46,995 bases of DNA from an uncultured Clostridium sp. (GCA_947653235.1 CANTGH010000011.1:1-46995), one strand, 5' to 3'. Counted from the first letter of the stretch, positions 34,813 to 45,560 are shown. Translations and numbers: made by a program. Notes: generated by a model from the sequence alone, not told the origin.

Positions 34813-35346
34813 TTATTTCAACTTACTAAATTCCCCTGAAAAGTCTAACCCAATATCAGCAAAACCTTGCCCCTCTTCGCCTTCAATTAAAATTTTAACG
34901 GAATTTACTTCATTTAGCTCAGTCACCGTATTGACAATTGAATAAATTGCATTTTCTTTGTCCCTTTGCTCAGCTGAACAGTTTTCAACAAATTCCTTCG
35001 AAAAATTAATATTTAAACACTGCCCTATTAATTCTACGCTCAACATTTTAGTTCCTTCCGGAATCGCTTTTTCAAGAAAATCGCTTTCTGGTCCTTCCAT
35101 TAACATATTTAATAATTCTTCATATGGATTTAACAACAAATCTTTCGAATCAATTAATCGGCTTTCCTTTTGTAATTCTTTATTATCAGCATTTGGAAAA
35201 TATAATGTAATCATAGTTTTTCTTAAATCCACTTCCCCAATTTCCGTTTCTGGCACATATTCCACTTCAACATTTGTATTAAATAATAAAATCCCACATA
35301 TTAGCACCGTTAAGATGACCAATATTACGATAATCCACTTTTTCAT
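34813..35346 (-). CDS. Membrane-anchored GerMN-domain protein
   Basis: 177 residues. The N-terminal helix (about 4-23) anchors the protein outside the membrane. The rest is one GerMN domain: ITLYFPNADNKELQKESR, a NPYEELLNMLMEGP segment and LNINFSKEFVEN, with the C-terminal SVKILIEGEEG strand. The domain was defined in the germination/sporulation protein GerM and also occurs in spore-forming Clostridia as a single-domain protein. Its role in septal or spore peptidoglycan is inferred. No lipobox was seen. No in-phase CGG was seen. Confidence 0.78.
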   Translation of the reverse strand: MKKWIIVILVILTVLICGILLFNTNVEVEYVPETEIGEVDLRKTMITLYFPNADNKELQKESRLIDSKDLLLNPYEELLNMLMEGPESDFLEKAIPEGTKMLSVELIGQCLNINFSKEFVENCSAEQRDKENAIYSIVNTVTELNEVNSVKILIEGEEGQGFADIGLDFSGEFSKLK

Positions 35347-35535
35347 CAGCTACGTTCCTCCCTTTCTTGTAAATCATATTCTTAGTCTGTACCTTTTATG
35401 CTAGTCTATTTATAGCAGATTTTGTCGAAATCTAGTTTTAAAAACTATTTTATATGTTTTTTTAAATGATTTGTATTGACAACTTTAGAAAAGTATATTA
35501 TGATATGAAAAGAAACAAAAAAGAAAGGAAATTTT

Positions 35536-36195
35536 ATGGCAAAACTGAGAGATTTTACAAGTGGATTAACTCATTGTATTGGTACCGTGTTAGCCTTAGC
35601 TGGAATGATTGTTTTGATTGTATTTGCAGCCATTTGGGGCGATGGGTATGATGTGGTATCATTTACTATTTTTGGAATTGGCTTATTTTTATTATATTTA
35701 TTTAGTACTCTTTATCATTGGCTAAACATTAGCCAAAGAGGTATTAATGTATTTCGCAAATTTGATCATATTATGATTTACATTTTAATTGCATCCAGCT
35801 ACACACCAATTTGTTTAGGACCCTTGCGTGGACCTTGGGGATGGAGCATTTTTGGAATTTTATGGGGATTTGCAATTTTAGGAACTATTTTCTCCGCAAT
35901 TTGGATTAAAGCGCCAAGAGCTCTAACCACAACCATTTATTTAATTATGGGCTGGATGGGAATTGTTGCAATTTACCCCATTGTCACAACTTTAAAAGAT
36001 GCTAATCTTTTAAATGGCATTTGGTGGCTTGTTGCCTGTGGCATATTTTATACAATTGGTGGAATTATTTATTGGCTAAAAATCCCAAAAACAAAATGGA
36101 AAGATTTTGGTTTTCACGAGATTTTTCATATATTTGTGATGCTAGGAAGTGCAAGTCATTATTGGTTTGTGTTGAGGTATGTATTAAAAACGTAG
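35536..36195 (+). CDS. Hemolysin III / PAQR-family membrane protein
   Basis: 219 residues with seven predicted membrane helices. FTSGLTHCIG at the start, STLYHW after helix 2, FDHIMIYILIASSYTP and the final HEIFHIFVMLGSASHYW carry the conserved His/Ser/Asp set of the PAQR/CREST hydrolase-like superfamily. The bacterial members are named hemolysin III, but lysis is not a proven native role; membrane-lipid control is more likely. GAAAGGAAA precedes the ATG. A terminator with two G-U pairs follows. Confidence 0.9.
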   Translation: MAKLRDFTSGLTHCIGTVLALAGMIVLIVFAAIWGDGYDVVSFTIFGIGLFLLYLFSTLYHWLNISQRGINVFRKFDHIMIYILIASSYTPICLGPLRGPWGWSIFGILWGFAILGTIFSAIWIKAPRALTTTIYLIMGWMGIVAIYPIVTTLKDANLLNGIWWLVACGIFYTIGGIIYWLKIPKTKWKDFGFHEIFHIFVMLGSASHYWFVLRYVLKT

Positions 36196-36226
36196 AAAAG
36201 TGCTAACAAAATGTTAGTGCTTTTTT
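36196..36226 (+). terminator. Terminator of the hemolysin III gene
   Basis: AAAAGTGCTAACA pairs with TGTTAGTGCTTTT through two G-U pairs, followed by T6. Confidence 0.75.
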
Positions 36227-36243
36227 GATATTTTATAAATTTG

Positions 36244-36319
36244 TTGACAAAATTATGTAAATATGTTATCATAAAATTAAGAAAAAGGTCACCTCTTATT
36301 TAGTGCGGTCTTTTTTTGT
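36244..36319 (+). repeat. Promoter-terminator mini-unit, copy A
   Basis: TTGACA (36244-36249), 17 bases, TATCAT (36267-36272), AAAATTAAGAAAAAGGTC, GTGCGGTC and seven T. It lies between a terminator and a second, independent promoter, so its transcript of about 40 bases would not include a gene. Confidence 0.65.
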
Positions 36320-36345
36320 TGTTTTTAAAAACATTTTTCCTATCA

Positions 36346-36374
36346 TTGACTTTTATGTCTATTTGTAATATACT
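36346..36374 (+). promoter_or_regulatory. Promoter of the 36406-36879 gene
   Basis: TTGACT (36346-36351), 17 bases, TATACT (36369-36374), 31 bases before the ATG. Confidence 0.7.
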
Positions 36375-36405
36375 ATTAACATTCTATAAAGTGGGAGGAA
36401 TCAAT

Positions 36406-36879
36406 ATGGCAAATAGACTTCTGGGTCGAAAAATAAAACGGTACTTTGATGAAATGTTGATTTTAGAGCTTAAATGCTATCACAATCGTTTCAAAATAAC
36501 ATTACAATTAGCAAAAAGTGTTCCCAACGGAACCATGCTCAAACAGCAGGATGAAAATTTGAAAATATCTCTTACCAAACAGCAAGATGCCAATCAAAAT
36601 ATTTTTATTGAGAGAACTGTCTTTTATAAAATGAATTCTAATGGCGAAATTCTACTGCAAGATATTAAAATTCCATATACCAAAAATTATTTTGTTCGTG
36701 GATTTTTAACTCTTTCCCCCAAATTTTATCTTCCCTTGGGAATGTTAAAATATTTACAAAATTTGGAAATGTTGAAAAAAGATTTTCCAATTGGAATTCA
36801 TCCTAAAAAATATCAACCTTCATCTTCAAAATTCATACCTTATAAAATTGCCAAACCACATAAAGCATATCGTGGTTAA
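36406..36879 (+). CDS. Unknown basic protein, 157 residues (in-phase CGG codon)
   Basis: The start is ATG 36406, with GGGAGGAA eight bases upstream; the longer frame upstream overlaps the promoter. No family is recognised. The N-terminus is very basic (ANRLLGRKIKRYFDE), the middle is polar, and the C-terminus is proline/lysine-rich and probably flexible. Codon 12 is CGG (36439-36441); a +1 shift would stop six codons later, so the ORF needs in-frame reading. A strong terminator follows. Confidence 0.6.
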   Translation: MANRLLGRKIKRYFDEMLILELKCYHNRFKITLQLAKSVPNGTMLKQQDENLKISLTKQQDANQNIFIERTVFYKMNSNGEILLQDIKIPYTKNYFVRGFLTLSPKFYLPLGMLKYLQNLEMLKKDFPIGIHPKKYQPSSSKFIPYKIAKPHKAYRG

Positions 36880-36883
36880 TCTA

Positions 36884-36924
36884 AAAAAACACATACATTG
36901 TACAATAAATGTATGTGTTTTTTT
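36884..36924. terminator. Terminator after the 36406 gene
   Basis: AAAAAACACATACATT and AATGTATGTGTTTTTT, 16-bp stem with a long T tract. Confidence 0.85.
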
Positions 36925-37038
36925 TCCAATTTTCTTCACATTTCTTAAAATTACCAATTGACAAATTGCGACAAAAATTATAAGATATAATTATGTAAAA
37001 ATATACATTTCACATAGATTTAAAAGAAGGTGTACAAA

Positions 37039-40000
37039 ATGAAAAATAAATTACACGTTGGGCTTGATATTGGCTCTACAACCATAAAAATTGTGGTATT
37101 TGATGATACCTTAAATATTATATATTCTAGTTATACGAGACATTTTTCTGATACTCGCAAAACATTATCTAACGTTTTGTTAAAGTTCATAAAAGACTAT
37201 CCCAATTCCGAATTTACAATATCTCTTACTGGTTCTGGTGCATTGGAAATTTCTCGTTTATTAAATATTTCTTTTATACAAGAAGTCATCGCATGCAAAA
37301 AAGCTGTGGAAACCTTAATTCCTCAAACTGATGTTGTCATTGAACTTGGTGGCGAAGATGCCAAAATTATTTATTTTGATCAATTCATTGAGCAACGCAT
37401 GAACGGAACTTGTGCTGGTGGAACTGGTGCTTTTCTCGATCAAATGGCATCTTTGTTAAATACCGATACGGCTGGCTTGAACGAACTTGCTAAAAATTTT
37501 AAAACAATTTATCCAATTGCATCACGTTGCGGCGTTTTTGCTAAAACCGACATTCAACCTTTGATTAACGAAGGTGCTGCCAAAGAAGATATCGCCGTTT
37601 CGATTTTTCAGGCAGTTGTTAATCAAACAATTTCTGGCTTAGCTTGTGGAAGACCTATTCGTGGAAAAATCGCTTTCTTAGGTGGTCCTTTAAATTATTT
37701 ATCTGAACTACGCAGACGTTTTGTAGAAACTTTAGAATTAGCAGAAGATGAAATCATTGCTCCTGAAAATGCACATTTATTAGTAGCAACTGGAGCTGCC
37801 CTTTCTTCTGTGGGAACTGAATGGATTTCGACCAAAACATTGCAAGAAAATTTGAAAAAGTTCCAAAAATCTAATTATACAGAAAGCAAACCTTTACCAG
37901 CTTTGTTTGAGACTGAACAAGACTACAAAACCTTTCAAGAAAGGCATGCTAAACACACTGTAAACGAGGCACCATTAGATGGTTACATTGGAAATTGCTA
38001 TCTAGGAATTGACGCTGGCTCTACAACTACAAAATTAGTGCTAATCAATGAAAATAGTGAAATTTTATATTCTTTATACCGAAATAACGATGGAAATCCA
38101 CTTACTTCAGTTGTTTCCATGTTAAAACAACTGTATCTTGTGCTACCCGCAGGTGCAAAATTGCGTTTTAGTGGTGTTACTGGTTATGGCGAAAAATTAA
38201 TTCAAACTGGATTAAATGTAGATTTGAATGAAATCGAAACCATCGCGCATTATACTGCTGCTAAAGCTTTTGAACCAAAAGTTTCTTCGATTATCGATAT
38301 TGGTGGACAAGATATGAAATACATAAAAATTAAAGATGATACGATTGACAATATTATGTTAAATGAAGCTTGTTCTTCTGGATGTGGCTCATTTTTGGAG
38401 ACATTTGCTAAAAGTCTGGGAATTTCGATTCAAAAATTTGTGGATGAGGCAATAAATGCAAAAACACCTGTAGATTTGGGATCACGTTGTACTGTGTTTA
38501 TGAATTCCAAAATTAAGCAAGCCCAAAAAGAAGGTGCAACAGTTGGTGACATATCAAGTGGACTTTCCTATTCGATTATTAAGAATGCACTTCAAAAAGT
38601 CATGAAAGTCAGAGATATGAAGACTTTAGGTGAACATATCGTGGTACAGGGAGGAACTTTTTATAACGATGCTGTTTTACGTTCTTTTGAACGTATTGTT
38701 GGACGCGAAGTGGTAAGACCAAATATTGCTGGGTTGATGGGTGCTTATGGTGTTGCACTTCTTGCCAAAGAGCAATTTATCGCCAATATGGATATGGAAT
38801 ATACTTCGACTATTTTGAAAGAAGAAGCATTAGAAAACTTAAATATAGAAATCACACATACTCGTTGTAATGGCTGTGAAAATCATTGTTTGTTGACTAT
38901 TAATGCGTTTGATAATGGCAAAAAATTCATTTCCGGAAATCGTTGTGAAAAAGGAAGTGGCGAAATTTCAAAAAATAAAGATTTGCCAAATCTTTATCAA
39001 TATAAATACGAGAGATTATTTGCTTACAAACCATTGGAGGAAACAGAAGCAAAGCGCGGAACAATTGGTATTCCAAGAGTTTTAAATATGTATGAAGATT
39101 ATCCATTTTGGTATACTTTTTTTACCAATTTGGGATTTCGCGTTATAATATCAGAAAAAAGTAATCGCAAAACTTATGAAAAAGGCATGGAATCAATGCC
39201 TTCTGAGTCGGTTTGTTATCCAGCAAAATTGGCACATGGACATATTATGAGTTTGCTGGATCAGGGTATTAAAACAATTTTTTACCCTTGTATTCCATAT
39301 TCACGAAAAGAACATGAAGCTTCTGATAATCACTATAATTGTCCAATTGTGATTTCATATTCAGAAGTCATCAAAAATAACGTAGAAGAATTAAAAAATA
39401 TTAAATATATTAATTCGTTTTTGCCAATTGATAATACAAAAAATTTAGTGAAAATTATTTCTTCTTTGGAAGAATTTAAAGAATATAAATTTAGCAAAGC
39501 TGAATTAAAAATAGCAGCAGAAAAAGCAGAAACAGAATATCAAAAATATAAAAAAGATGTGCGTGATAAAGGAAAAGAAGTTTTAGAATATATGGAAAAA
39601 AATGATTTGCGTGGTATTGTCTTAGCAGGAAGACCTTATCATGTGGATCCAGAAATAAATCATGGAATTGATACGTTGATTACTTCGCTTGGACTTTGTG
39701 TGTTGTCAGAAGATAGCATCGAAAATTTAGGAGAAATTAAAAAGCCAATTCGTGTTGTTAATCAATGGGTTTATCATTCGCGTTTATATGCTGCCGCTGA
39801 TTTTGTGGGAAAACATGATAATTTAGAAATGATTCAACTAAACTCGTTTGGTTGCGGTGTTGATGCTGTTACAACTGATCAAGTCGAAGAAATTTTGAAA
39901 AGTTACGATAATTTATATACTTTGATTAAAATAGATGAAATTAACAATTTAGGCGCTATTCGCATTCGTGTTCGTTCACTTTTAGCTAGTATGAATAAAC

Positions 40001-41361
40001 GAATAGCAAACAAAAAATTGCCTGAGAAATTGGGAAATTATAAAATTGATAAAAAATTCTTCACCAAAGATATGAAGGAACAAGGTTACACCATCTTGTG
40101 CCCACAAATGGCTCCGATTCATTTTGAATTGATGGAAACTGCTCTACAGTCTTTGGGCTATAACCTAAAATTGCTGAGAGATTGCACAGAACATACAGTA
40201 GAAACTGGTTTAAAATACGTTAATAATGACGCTTGTTATCCATCCATTTTAACAACTGGACAAATGATTGAAGCTTTGGAAAGCGGAAAATATGATGTCA
40301 ATAAAACAGCATTGATTATGTCTCAAACTGGTGGTGGCTGTAGAGCTACAAATTATATTGGTTTTATTCGAAAAGCATTAAAAGATGCTGGTTTTCCGAA
40401 TGTACCAGTAGTTTCATTTAATATTGTTGGAATGGAAAAGGCAAATGGATTTAAAATTAATACGAAAATGATTGAAAAAATGTTAAAAGGTGTTTTATAT
40501 GGCGATTTGTTACAAAAATTATTGTATAAAAATAGAGCCTATGAAATTCAGAAAGGCGAGACGCAAAAAAAATTCGATGATTGGATGAAAAAATGCAAAA
40601 AATTAGTAGCAAATTCGACGCTGTCAGGATTTAAAAAAAGTATTTATGAAATCGTAAATGATTTTGAAAAAATTGAATTGGATTTGAGTAAGAAAAAACC
40701 AAAAGTTGGAATTGTTGGCGAAGTTTTAATTAAATATCATCCGTTTGGAAATAATTATATCGTTGATGTTTTAGAACAAGAAGGTGCCGAAGTTGTATCA
40801 CCAGATTTTATGGGATTTCTAAAATTTATTTGTACGCATAAAATTACTAATAATATTTTATTAAATACAGACAAAACAAAATCCGCTATTTTTAAAATTG
40901 TTTTAAAATTAATTTCTCTTTTAGAAAAAGATAATGTAAAAGCATTAAAGAATTCAAAAAAAGATTATTTACTACCTTGTGATATTTGGGAATTAGAAAA
41001 TAAAATAAAAAATATTTTATCAATTGGAAATCAAACTGGCGAAGGTTGGTTTTTAACAGCAGAGATGATAGAATATATTGAACACGGAATTCCAAATATT
41101 GTGTGTATTCAACCATTTGCTTGTTTACCAAATCATGTTGTTGGAAAAGGTGTAATAAAAACAATTCGAGAAAAATATCCTTATGCTAATATTGCTCCAG
41201 TAGATTATGATCCTGGTGCAAGCAAAACAAACCAAATAAATAGAATTAAATTATTATTAACTGTTGCAAAGGATAATTTAAAAGAAAAAAATAAAAGAAA
41301 AAAATCAATTGAGATTGAAAATATGGTTGAAGAAATTAAAAATAAGGAAATAATTAATTAA
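37039..41361 (+). CDS. Giant 2-hydroxyacyl-CoA dehydratase activase-type protein (BadF/HgdC + DUF2229)
   Basis: 1440 residues from ATG 37039 (AGAAGG eight bases upstream; a GTG at 37030 lies inside that site). Two actin-like ATPase domains are in tandem: GLDIGSTTIKIVVFD with NGTCAGGTGAFLDQMA (near 130), and LGIDAGSTTTKLVLI (near 322) with NEACSSGCGSFLETFA. The Cys of each cluster loop would hold a shared 4Fe-4S cluster. C-terminal regions (RCNGCENHC; GRPYHVDPEINHG; NNDACYPSILTTGQ) match the DUF2229/HgdB-like part. The family uses ATP to inject one electron into radical dehydratases. No dehydratase gene adjoins, so the target is unknown. In 1440 codons no in-phase CGG was seen. Confidence 0.88.
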   Translation: MKNKLHVGLDIGSTTIKIVVFDDTLNIIYSSYTRHFSDTRKTLSNVLLKFIKDYPNSEFTISLTGSGALEISRLLNISFIQEVIACKKAVETLIPQTDVVIELGGEDAKIIYFDQFIEQRMNGTCAGGTGAFLDQMASLLNTDTAGLNELAKNFKTIYPIASRCGVFAKTDIQPLINEGAAKEDIAVSIFQAVVNQTISGLACGRPIRGKIAFLGGPLNYLSELRRRFVETLELAEDEIIAPENAHLLVATGAALSSVGTEWISTKTLQENLKKFQKSNYTESKPLPALFETEQDYKTFQERHAKHTVNEAPLDGYIGNCYLGIDAGSTTTKLVLINENSEILYSLYRNNDGNPLTSVVSMLKQLYLVLPAGAKLRFSGVTGYGEKLIQTGLNVDLNEIETIAHYTAAKAFEPKVSSIIDIGGQDMKYIKIKDDTIDNIMLNEACSSGCGSFLETFAKSLGISIQKFVDEAINAKTPVDLGSRCTVFMNSKIKQAQKEGATVGDISSGLSYSIIKNALQKVMKVRDMKTLGEHIVVQGGTFYNDAVLRSFERIVGREVVRPNIAGLMGAYGVALLAKEQFIANMDMEYTSTILKEEALENLNIEITHTRCNGCENHCLLTINAFDNGKKFISGNRCEKGSGEISKNKDLPNLYQYKYERLFAYKPLEETEAKRGTIGIPRVLNMYEDYPFWYTFFTNLGFRVIISEKSNRKTYEKGMESMPSESVCYPAKLAHGHIMSLLDQGIKTIFYPCIPYSRKEHEASDNHYNCPIVISYSEVIKNNVEELKNIKYINSFLPIDNTKNLVKIISSLEEFKEYKFSKAELKIAAEKAETEYQKYKKDVRDKGKEVLEYMEKNDLRGIVLAGRPYHVDPEINHGIDTLITSLGLCVLSEDSIENLGEIKKPIRVVNQWVYHSRLYAAADFVGKHDNLEMIQLNSFGCGVDAVTTDQVEEILKSYDNLYTLIKIDEINNLGAIRIRVRSLLASMNKRIANKKLPEKLGNYKIDKKFFTKDMKEQGYTILCPQMAPIHFELMETALQSLGYNLKLLRDCTEHTVETGLKYVNNDACYPSILTTGQMIEALESGKYDVNKTALIMSQTGGGCRATNYIGFIRKALKDAGFPNVPVVSFNIVGMEKANGFKINTKMIEKMLKGVLYGDLLQKLLYKNRAYEIQKGETQKKFDDWMKKCKKLVANSTLSGFKKSIYEIVNDFEKIELDLSKKKPKVGIVGEVLIKYHPFGNNYIVDVLEQEGAEVVSPDFMGFLKFICTHKITNNILLNTDKTKSAIFKIVLKLISLLEKDNVKALKNSKKDYLLPCDIWELENKIKNILSIGNQTGEGWFLTAEMIEYIEHGIPNIVCIQPFACLPNHVVGKGVIKTIREKYPYANIAPVDYDPGASKTNQINRIKLLLTVAKDNLKEKNKRKKSIEIENMVEEIKNKEIIN

Positions 41362-41374
41362 TTTAATTTGTTTT

Positions 41375-41405
41375 AAAAAAAGACTAAAATATTTTAGTCT
41401 TTTTC
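41375..41405 (+). terminator. Terminator after the activase gene
   Basis: AAAAAAAGACTAAAAT followed by ATTTTAGTCTTTTTC, a perfect palindrome ending in a T tract, 14 bases after the stop. Confidence 0.85.
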
Positions 41406-41902
41406 TTTATTTTTTTAGTACAAAACAATACCTATATGCTTTATTTCTTCCGTATTCTCATGTATGTTTTTTTAGTCTTAAGTCAAAAACTATTCTAATA
41501 TATTTTTTATACTTAATTTTTTGGCTATTTGACAACCTTTTTTGATGGCTTATGTTTATCTTTTTTGTTCAATAAGTAAATTGCTATATTTCTTAATTCC
41601 CTTACAATACATTTATATTTATCTTTCTTATTTCTTTTCTAATAATCTCATGTTCTATTTTTATGTTAATTCTTGTTTTGTTGTCAATTTATTTTTTAAG
41701 CTAGTTTTTTTGTTGTATGATAGTCATTTTTTAATTTTGAATATCATGATTTTTTTGATTTCATATTCATAACAAAAATCTTTCTATTTTTTTACAAAAC
41801 CAACCAACAATTTCATTTATAAATTCTTTATTCTATGCTTATAATTTAAAATATTTTCTTATTAAGCTTATTATTTTTTAAAATATATATTTTTTAGTCT
41901 GA

Positions 41903-41938
41903 TATTGTATAGTTTAATTTTTATTAAACTATACAATA
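41903..41938. repeat. Long hairpin in the A/T desert
   Basis: TATTGTATAGTTTAAT, loop TTTT, ATTAAACTATACAATA: 16 paired bases without mismatch. Confidence 0.6.
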
Positions 41939-43268
41939 TATTTATTATTCAATAAAATTAATAATATATAATTATTTTTTTATAAACAATCATGTATCTA
42001 ACTTATTTTTGTTTTAATTTTATAATAACTATTTTTTTATTAATTGATTGTCAAAAAACAATTGTTTTATTTTTTGTTTTCTTGGATATTATGTTTCAAA
42101 TATTTATTTTATTATTACATTTTTTTAAATTTTTTAATTTTTAAAAATTTAAATATATTTTGTTATAAAAATCATTTTATAGTTTCATTATATTTTTGGT
42201 TTGTTTTTTAAAAAAATATATTTTTTTATTTTTTATAATTATATTGTTTATTTATATTATTATTCTTCAATTTTATAGCCTTATTTTATGTTTTTTAAAT
42301 ATTATATTAAATATTTTTATATAAAATATTTTTGATTAAATATTTATTTATTATTATAAAAATATTTCCCATACAAAAAAATATTTTTTCAATATTATTT
42401 CTTTTCTAATGGTAATTTTCTTACTAATACATAGTAATTATTATAAAATAATATTTTACTTACCATTTTTTATTGTCTTTTTGTCAAGCTTTTCTTTTTT
42501 GTTATGTTTACAATATTCTTTCTGTATAAAATCTTTGTATTTTTGTAATTCCCATAATAAACTTATTCTATTTTATAGTAAAATATTCTATCATAAATAA
42601 TGTGTATTGTTTTTATGTAACTTTCTGTTTAAAAAATTTTTTTTGTAAAACTAACTAACTATAATAACACTTTTATTGTTTAAATCAACTAACATTTTCT
42701 ATCCTTTTTAATTAATATATTTTTTTATATTTAGTAGTATTAATTTATCTTTTTATTACTATTTCAAAAGCAATTTTGAAAAATTATATATTATTTATCA
42801 TTATTTATAATTTTTCATTATTTTTCTAAATATGTTTATCTAATTTTCAAAAATTATTTGATGAGTAAAATTATTTTTTTATTGATTTTTATTAATTACT
42901 ATATTTTTATTTTAAATAATAAATTTTGTATTTTTATTATCTTGCAATCAAAAACAAAAACATATTTTTTAGAAATAGAATTATTTTTATATTAGTAATT
43001 TTATATTATATAAAATTTATATTTAATATATATTATATTAATTTTATATTTTTTTAATTGTTTATAGTATAAATTTAATATATAATAAAATACAAATAAT
43101 GTTTTTAATATAATATAAAATTTATTTTTTACAATATATTTTTTGTATTAAATTTAACATTTTTAACTTTTTATATTATATAAGTATCTTAAATATATTT
43201 TAATTCTATATTTTTTACTTTTTAGCTATATCTCAACTTAAACTCATTTTTTCTAATACAATTTTGTT

Positions 43269-43427
43269 TTATTTTTCTAGTAAAAAATTTTTATACACCA
43301 CTTTAAGCTGAGAAAATAATATTAAAACAAATAACCCTATTGCCAAATACGCAAAACCAATTTTTGTTTTATGTAGATTGCAAATCTTTTTGTGTCTTTT
43401 CTCATTTTTTAAGTCTTCGCTAAACAA
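43269..43427 (-). pseudogene. GC-richer patch with a possible small membrane-protein remnant
   Basis: On the minus strand this patch reads as a 52-codon frame from a TTG: a charged start (FSEDLKNEKRHKKICNLHK), one membrane helix (IGFAYLAIGLFVLILF) and a short tail. There is no ATG or ribosome binding site. It stands out because the surrounding DNA has almost no G or C. It may be the last legible piece of a decayed gene. Confidence 0.3.
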
Positions 43428-44177
43428 TTTAACTAAGATATTTATTTTTTTATTATTAATTCAAATCCCAAAACAATATTATGTAACTTTTATTTTTTAT
43501 TATAAAAATTTTATATAAAAAGAATTACAGTTTATTTTTCTAAAGCTTATACTTAAATTTTGTATATTAATTACAAATAATTTTATTTAAAAATCAAAAC
43601 CCAAACTTGTATTTTAGATAAATTTTTTATACAAATCAAATATTTTATTATTATTTAAGTGTAAATTGTTTTTAACTATATTAATAATTAATACTTACTA
43701 AATATGAAATATAAATCGTAATTCATATTTTATACTTTATATTATTTCATCTTTCATATTTTTTCTATATTTATTTTTTATTGCGTTTTTCTCTCCTTTA
43801 TTTTTTAACAAAATATTTAATAATGTTTTTTACTTAATCTATTAATTTTTTAATTTTGTTACAATTAACATTTATTATAATTAATATTTTTTACATTTTT
43901 CGCTTTTATAATTTTTATTCTTTAAAATTATAAATACTAACTGAAAGCAAAATTTATAATTATTTGATATTGTTTTATATTTTTAAATCAAAATATAATA
44001 TTTTTCAATTCATTATACAATACTATATTTTTTATAATAAAAATTAATTTTCAATATTTATATTTTTTCTATTTATTACTTTTCATTTTTTATTAAGTTA
44101 TTTACTATATTTCCATTAATTTATCATGATTATTTAAACCTCTCTTTTATCAAAAAATTTCTTTACTTTAATTTTTA

Positions 44178-44210
44178 TAAATATTATTGTCTATTTGACA
44201 ATAATATTTA
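44178..44210. repeat. Hairpin in the A/T desert
   Basis: TAAATATTATTGTC, loop TATTT, GACAATAATATTTA: 14 paired bases. Confidence 0.55.
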
Positions 44211-45027
44211 TATATTTATGTATACAATTTAGTTTTTTATAAAAAATCATCATTTTACTTATTTCCCATGTTTTTTTACATTATCAAGTTTATTAATATA
44301 TATTTTAACTGTAATATTATTTTATATTATGTATTTTTAATTTTTACATACATCGCACATTCTTTCCAAAATTAAAATCTAAGTTTTTAAAATTTACCTC
44401 CCTACTAAAACAAACTTTTTTATCTTCTACGTAATATTACTTTTTTACTAAAACTTTTACATATTATGTTTTGTAATTTATAATTTTTAATAAATATTTG
44501 ATTGCTATATATAAATTAAATAAGATATATTCTATAAAAAGATTATTACATTTTATTATATATAATTTATTTAAAAATTGAATTAAATACCTTTTCTTAA
44601 TTTATCAAAAAATATATATTTATTTAACTGTTTATAGATTTAAAATAATATTCTATTGATAAAACAAAATCAAAGTGATAAATTTATTTTCAATATTTCT
44701 TATTTTATTTTTTATTTATACTATTTTTACGTATTTCTATATTTTTTTATAATTTCAATACTTAGTTTATTGACTTATATTTATTAAAATTACTTGTTAA
44801 ATTTATTTTTTAAATATCTATAGTTATTTATTTTTTTATATTTTCTATATAAAAATACTATTTTTTCTTTTTGCTTTTATTTTATTATTTCTTTTAATTA
44901 TATTAAATGAAATATATAAATTATAATAAAATAAAACAAAATATAATATAATTTAATTTAATTTTATATATTTATTTATGTCATAAAACTTATTATTATA
45001 ATATTTATACTTTTAGGACAATCTTTA

Positions 45028-45059
45028 TAAACTTATTAATAATATTATTAATAAGTTTA
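45028..45059. repeat. Perfect 32-base palindrome in the A/T desert
   Basis: TAAACTTATTAATAAT followed directly by ATTATTAATAAGTTTA, with no loop. Confidence 0.6.
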
Positions 45060-45560
45060 CTTAGTAATAAATACGTATTTCTTTTCTTAAAGTTCAAAAT
45101 ATTATTTTACTAGCTTTAAAATTTCATAAACTAGAAAATATAATTGACTAAAAGACAATCTTATTTTCTGAATTATGTACTTTATATTATTTATTAAGTA
45201 AAATTTCTATTTTTCTTATTTCCCATATATATTTCATAAGTTTATATATAATATTTTATATCCAAAAACGCTTATTTTTTGTTTTATGTAAATTCTTATT
45301 AATGAAACATTAATTATATACTTTCTTATTATACAGTTTATATTTACATTTTATATCTTATTTCTATACTATATCTACATTATATTTATTATATATTTTT
45401 TATATTAAAAAAAATCACATGATTTTATTAAAAATATACAAATTAAACTATAAGTCAATTATTTTTTATTATTTTTACTATCATTCCTTTTTATTTATTA
45501 TTTTATTTATCTTATATTCTTCATTTTATTTATTTTTAAACTATTTATTATTAAATTATA

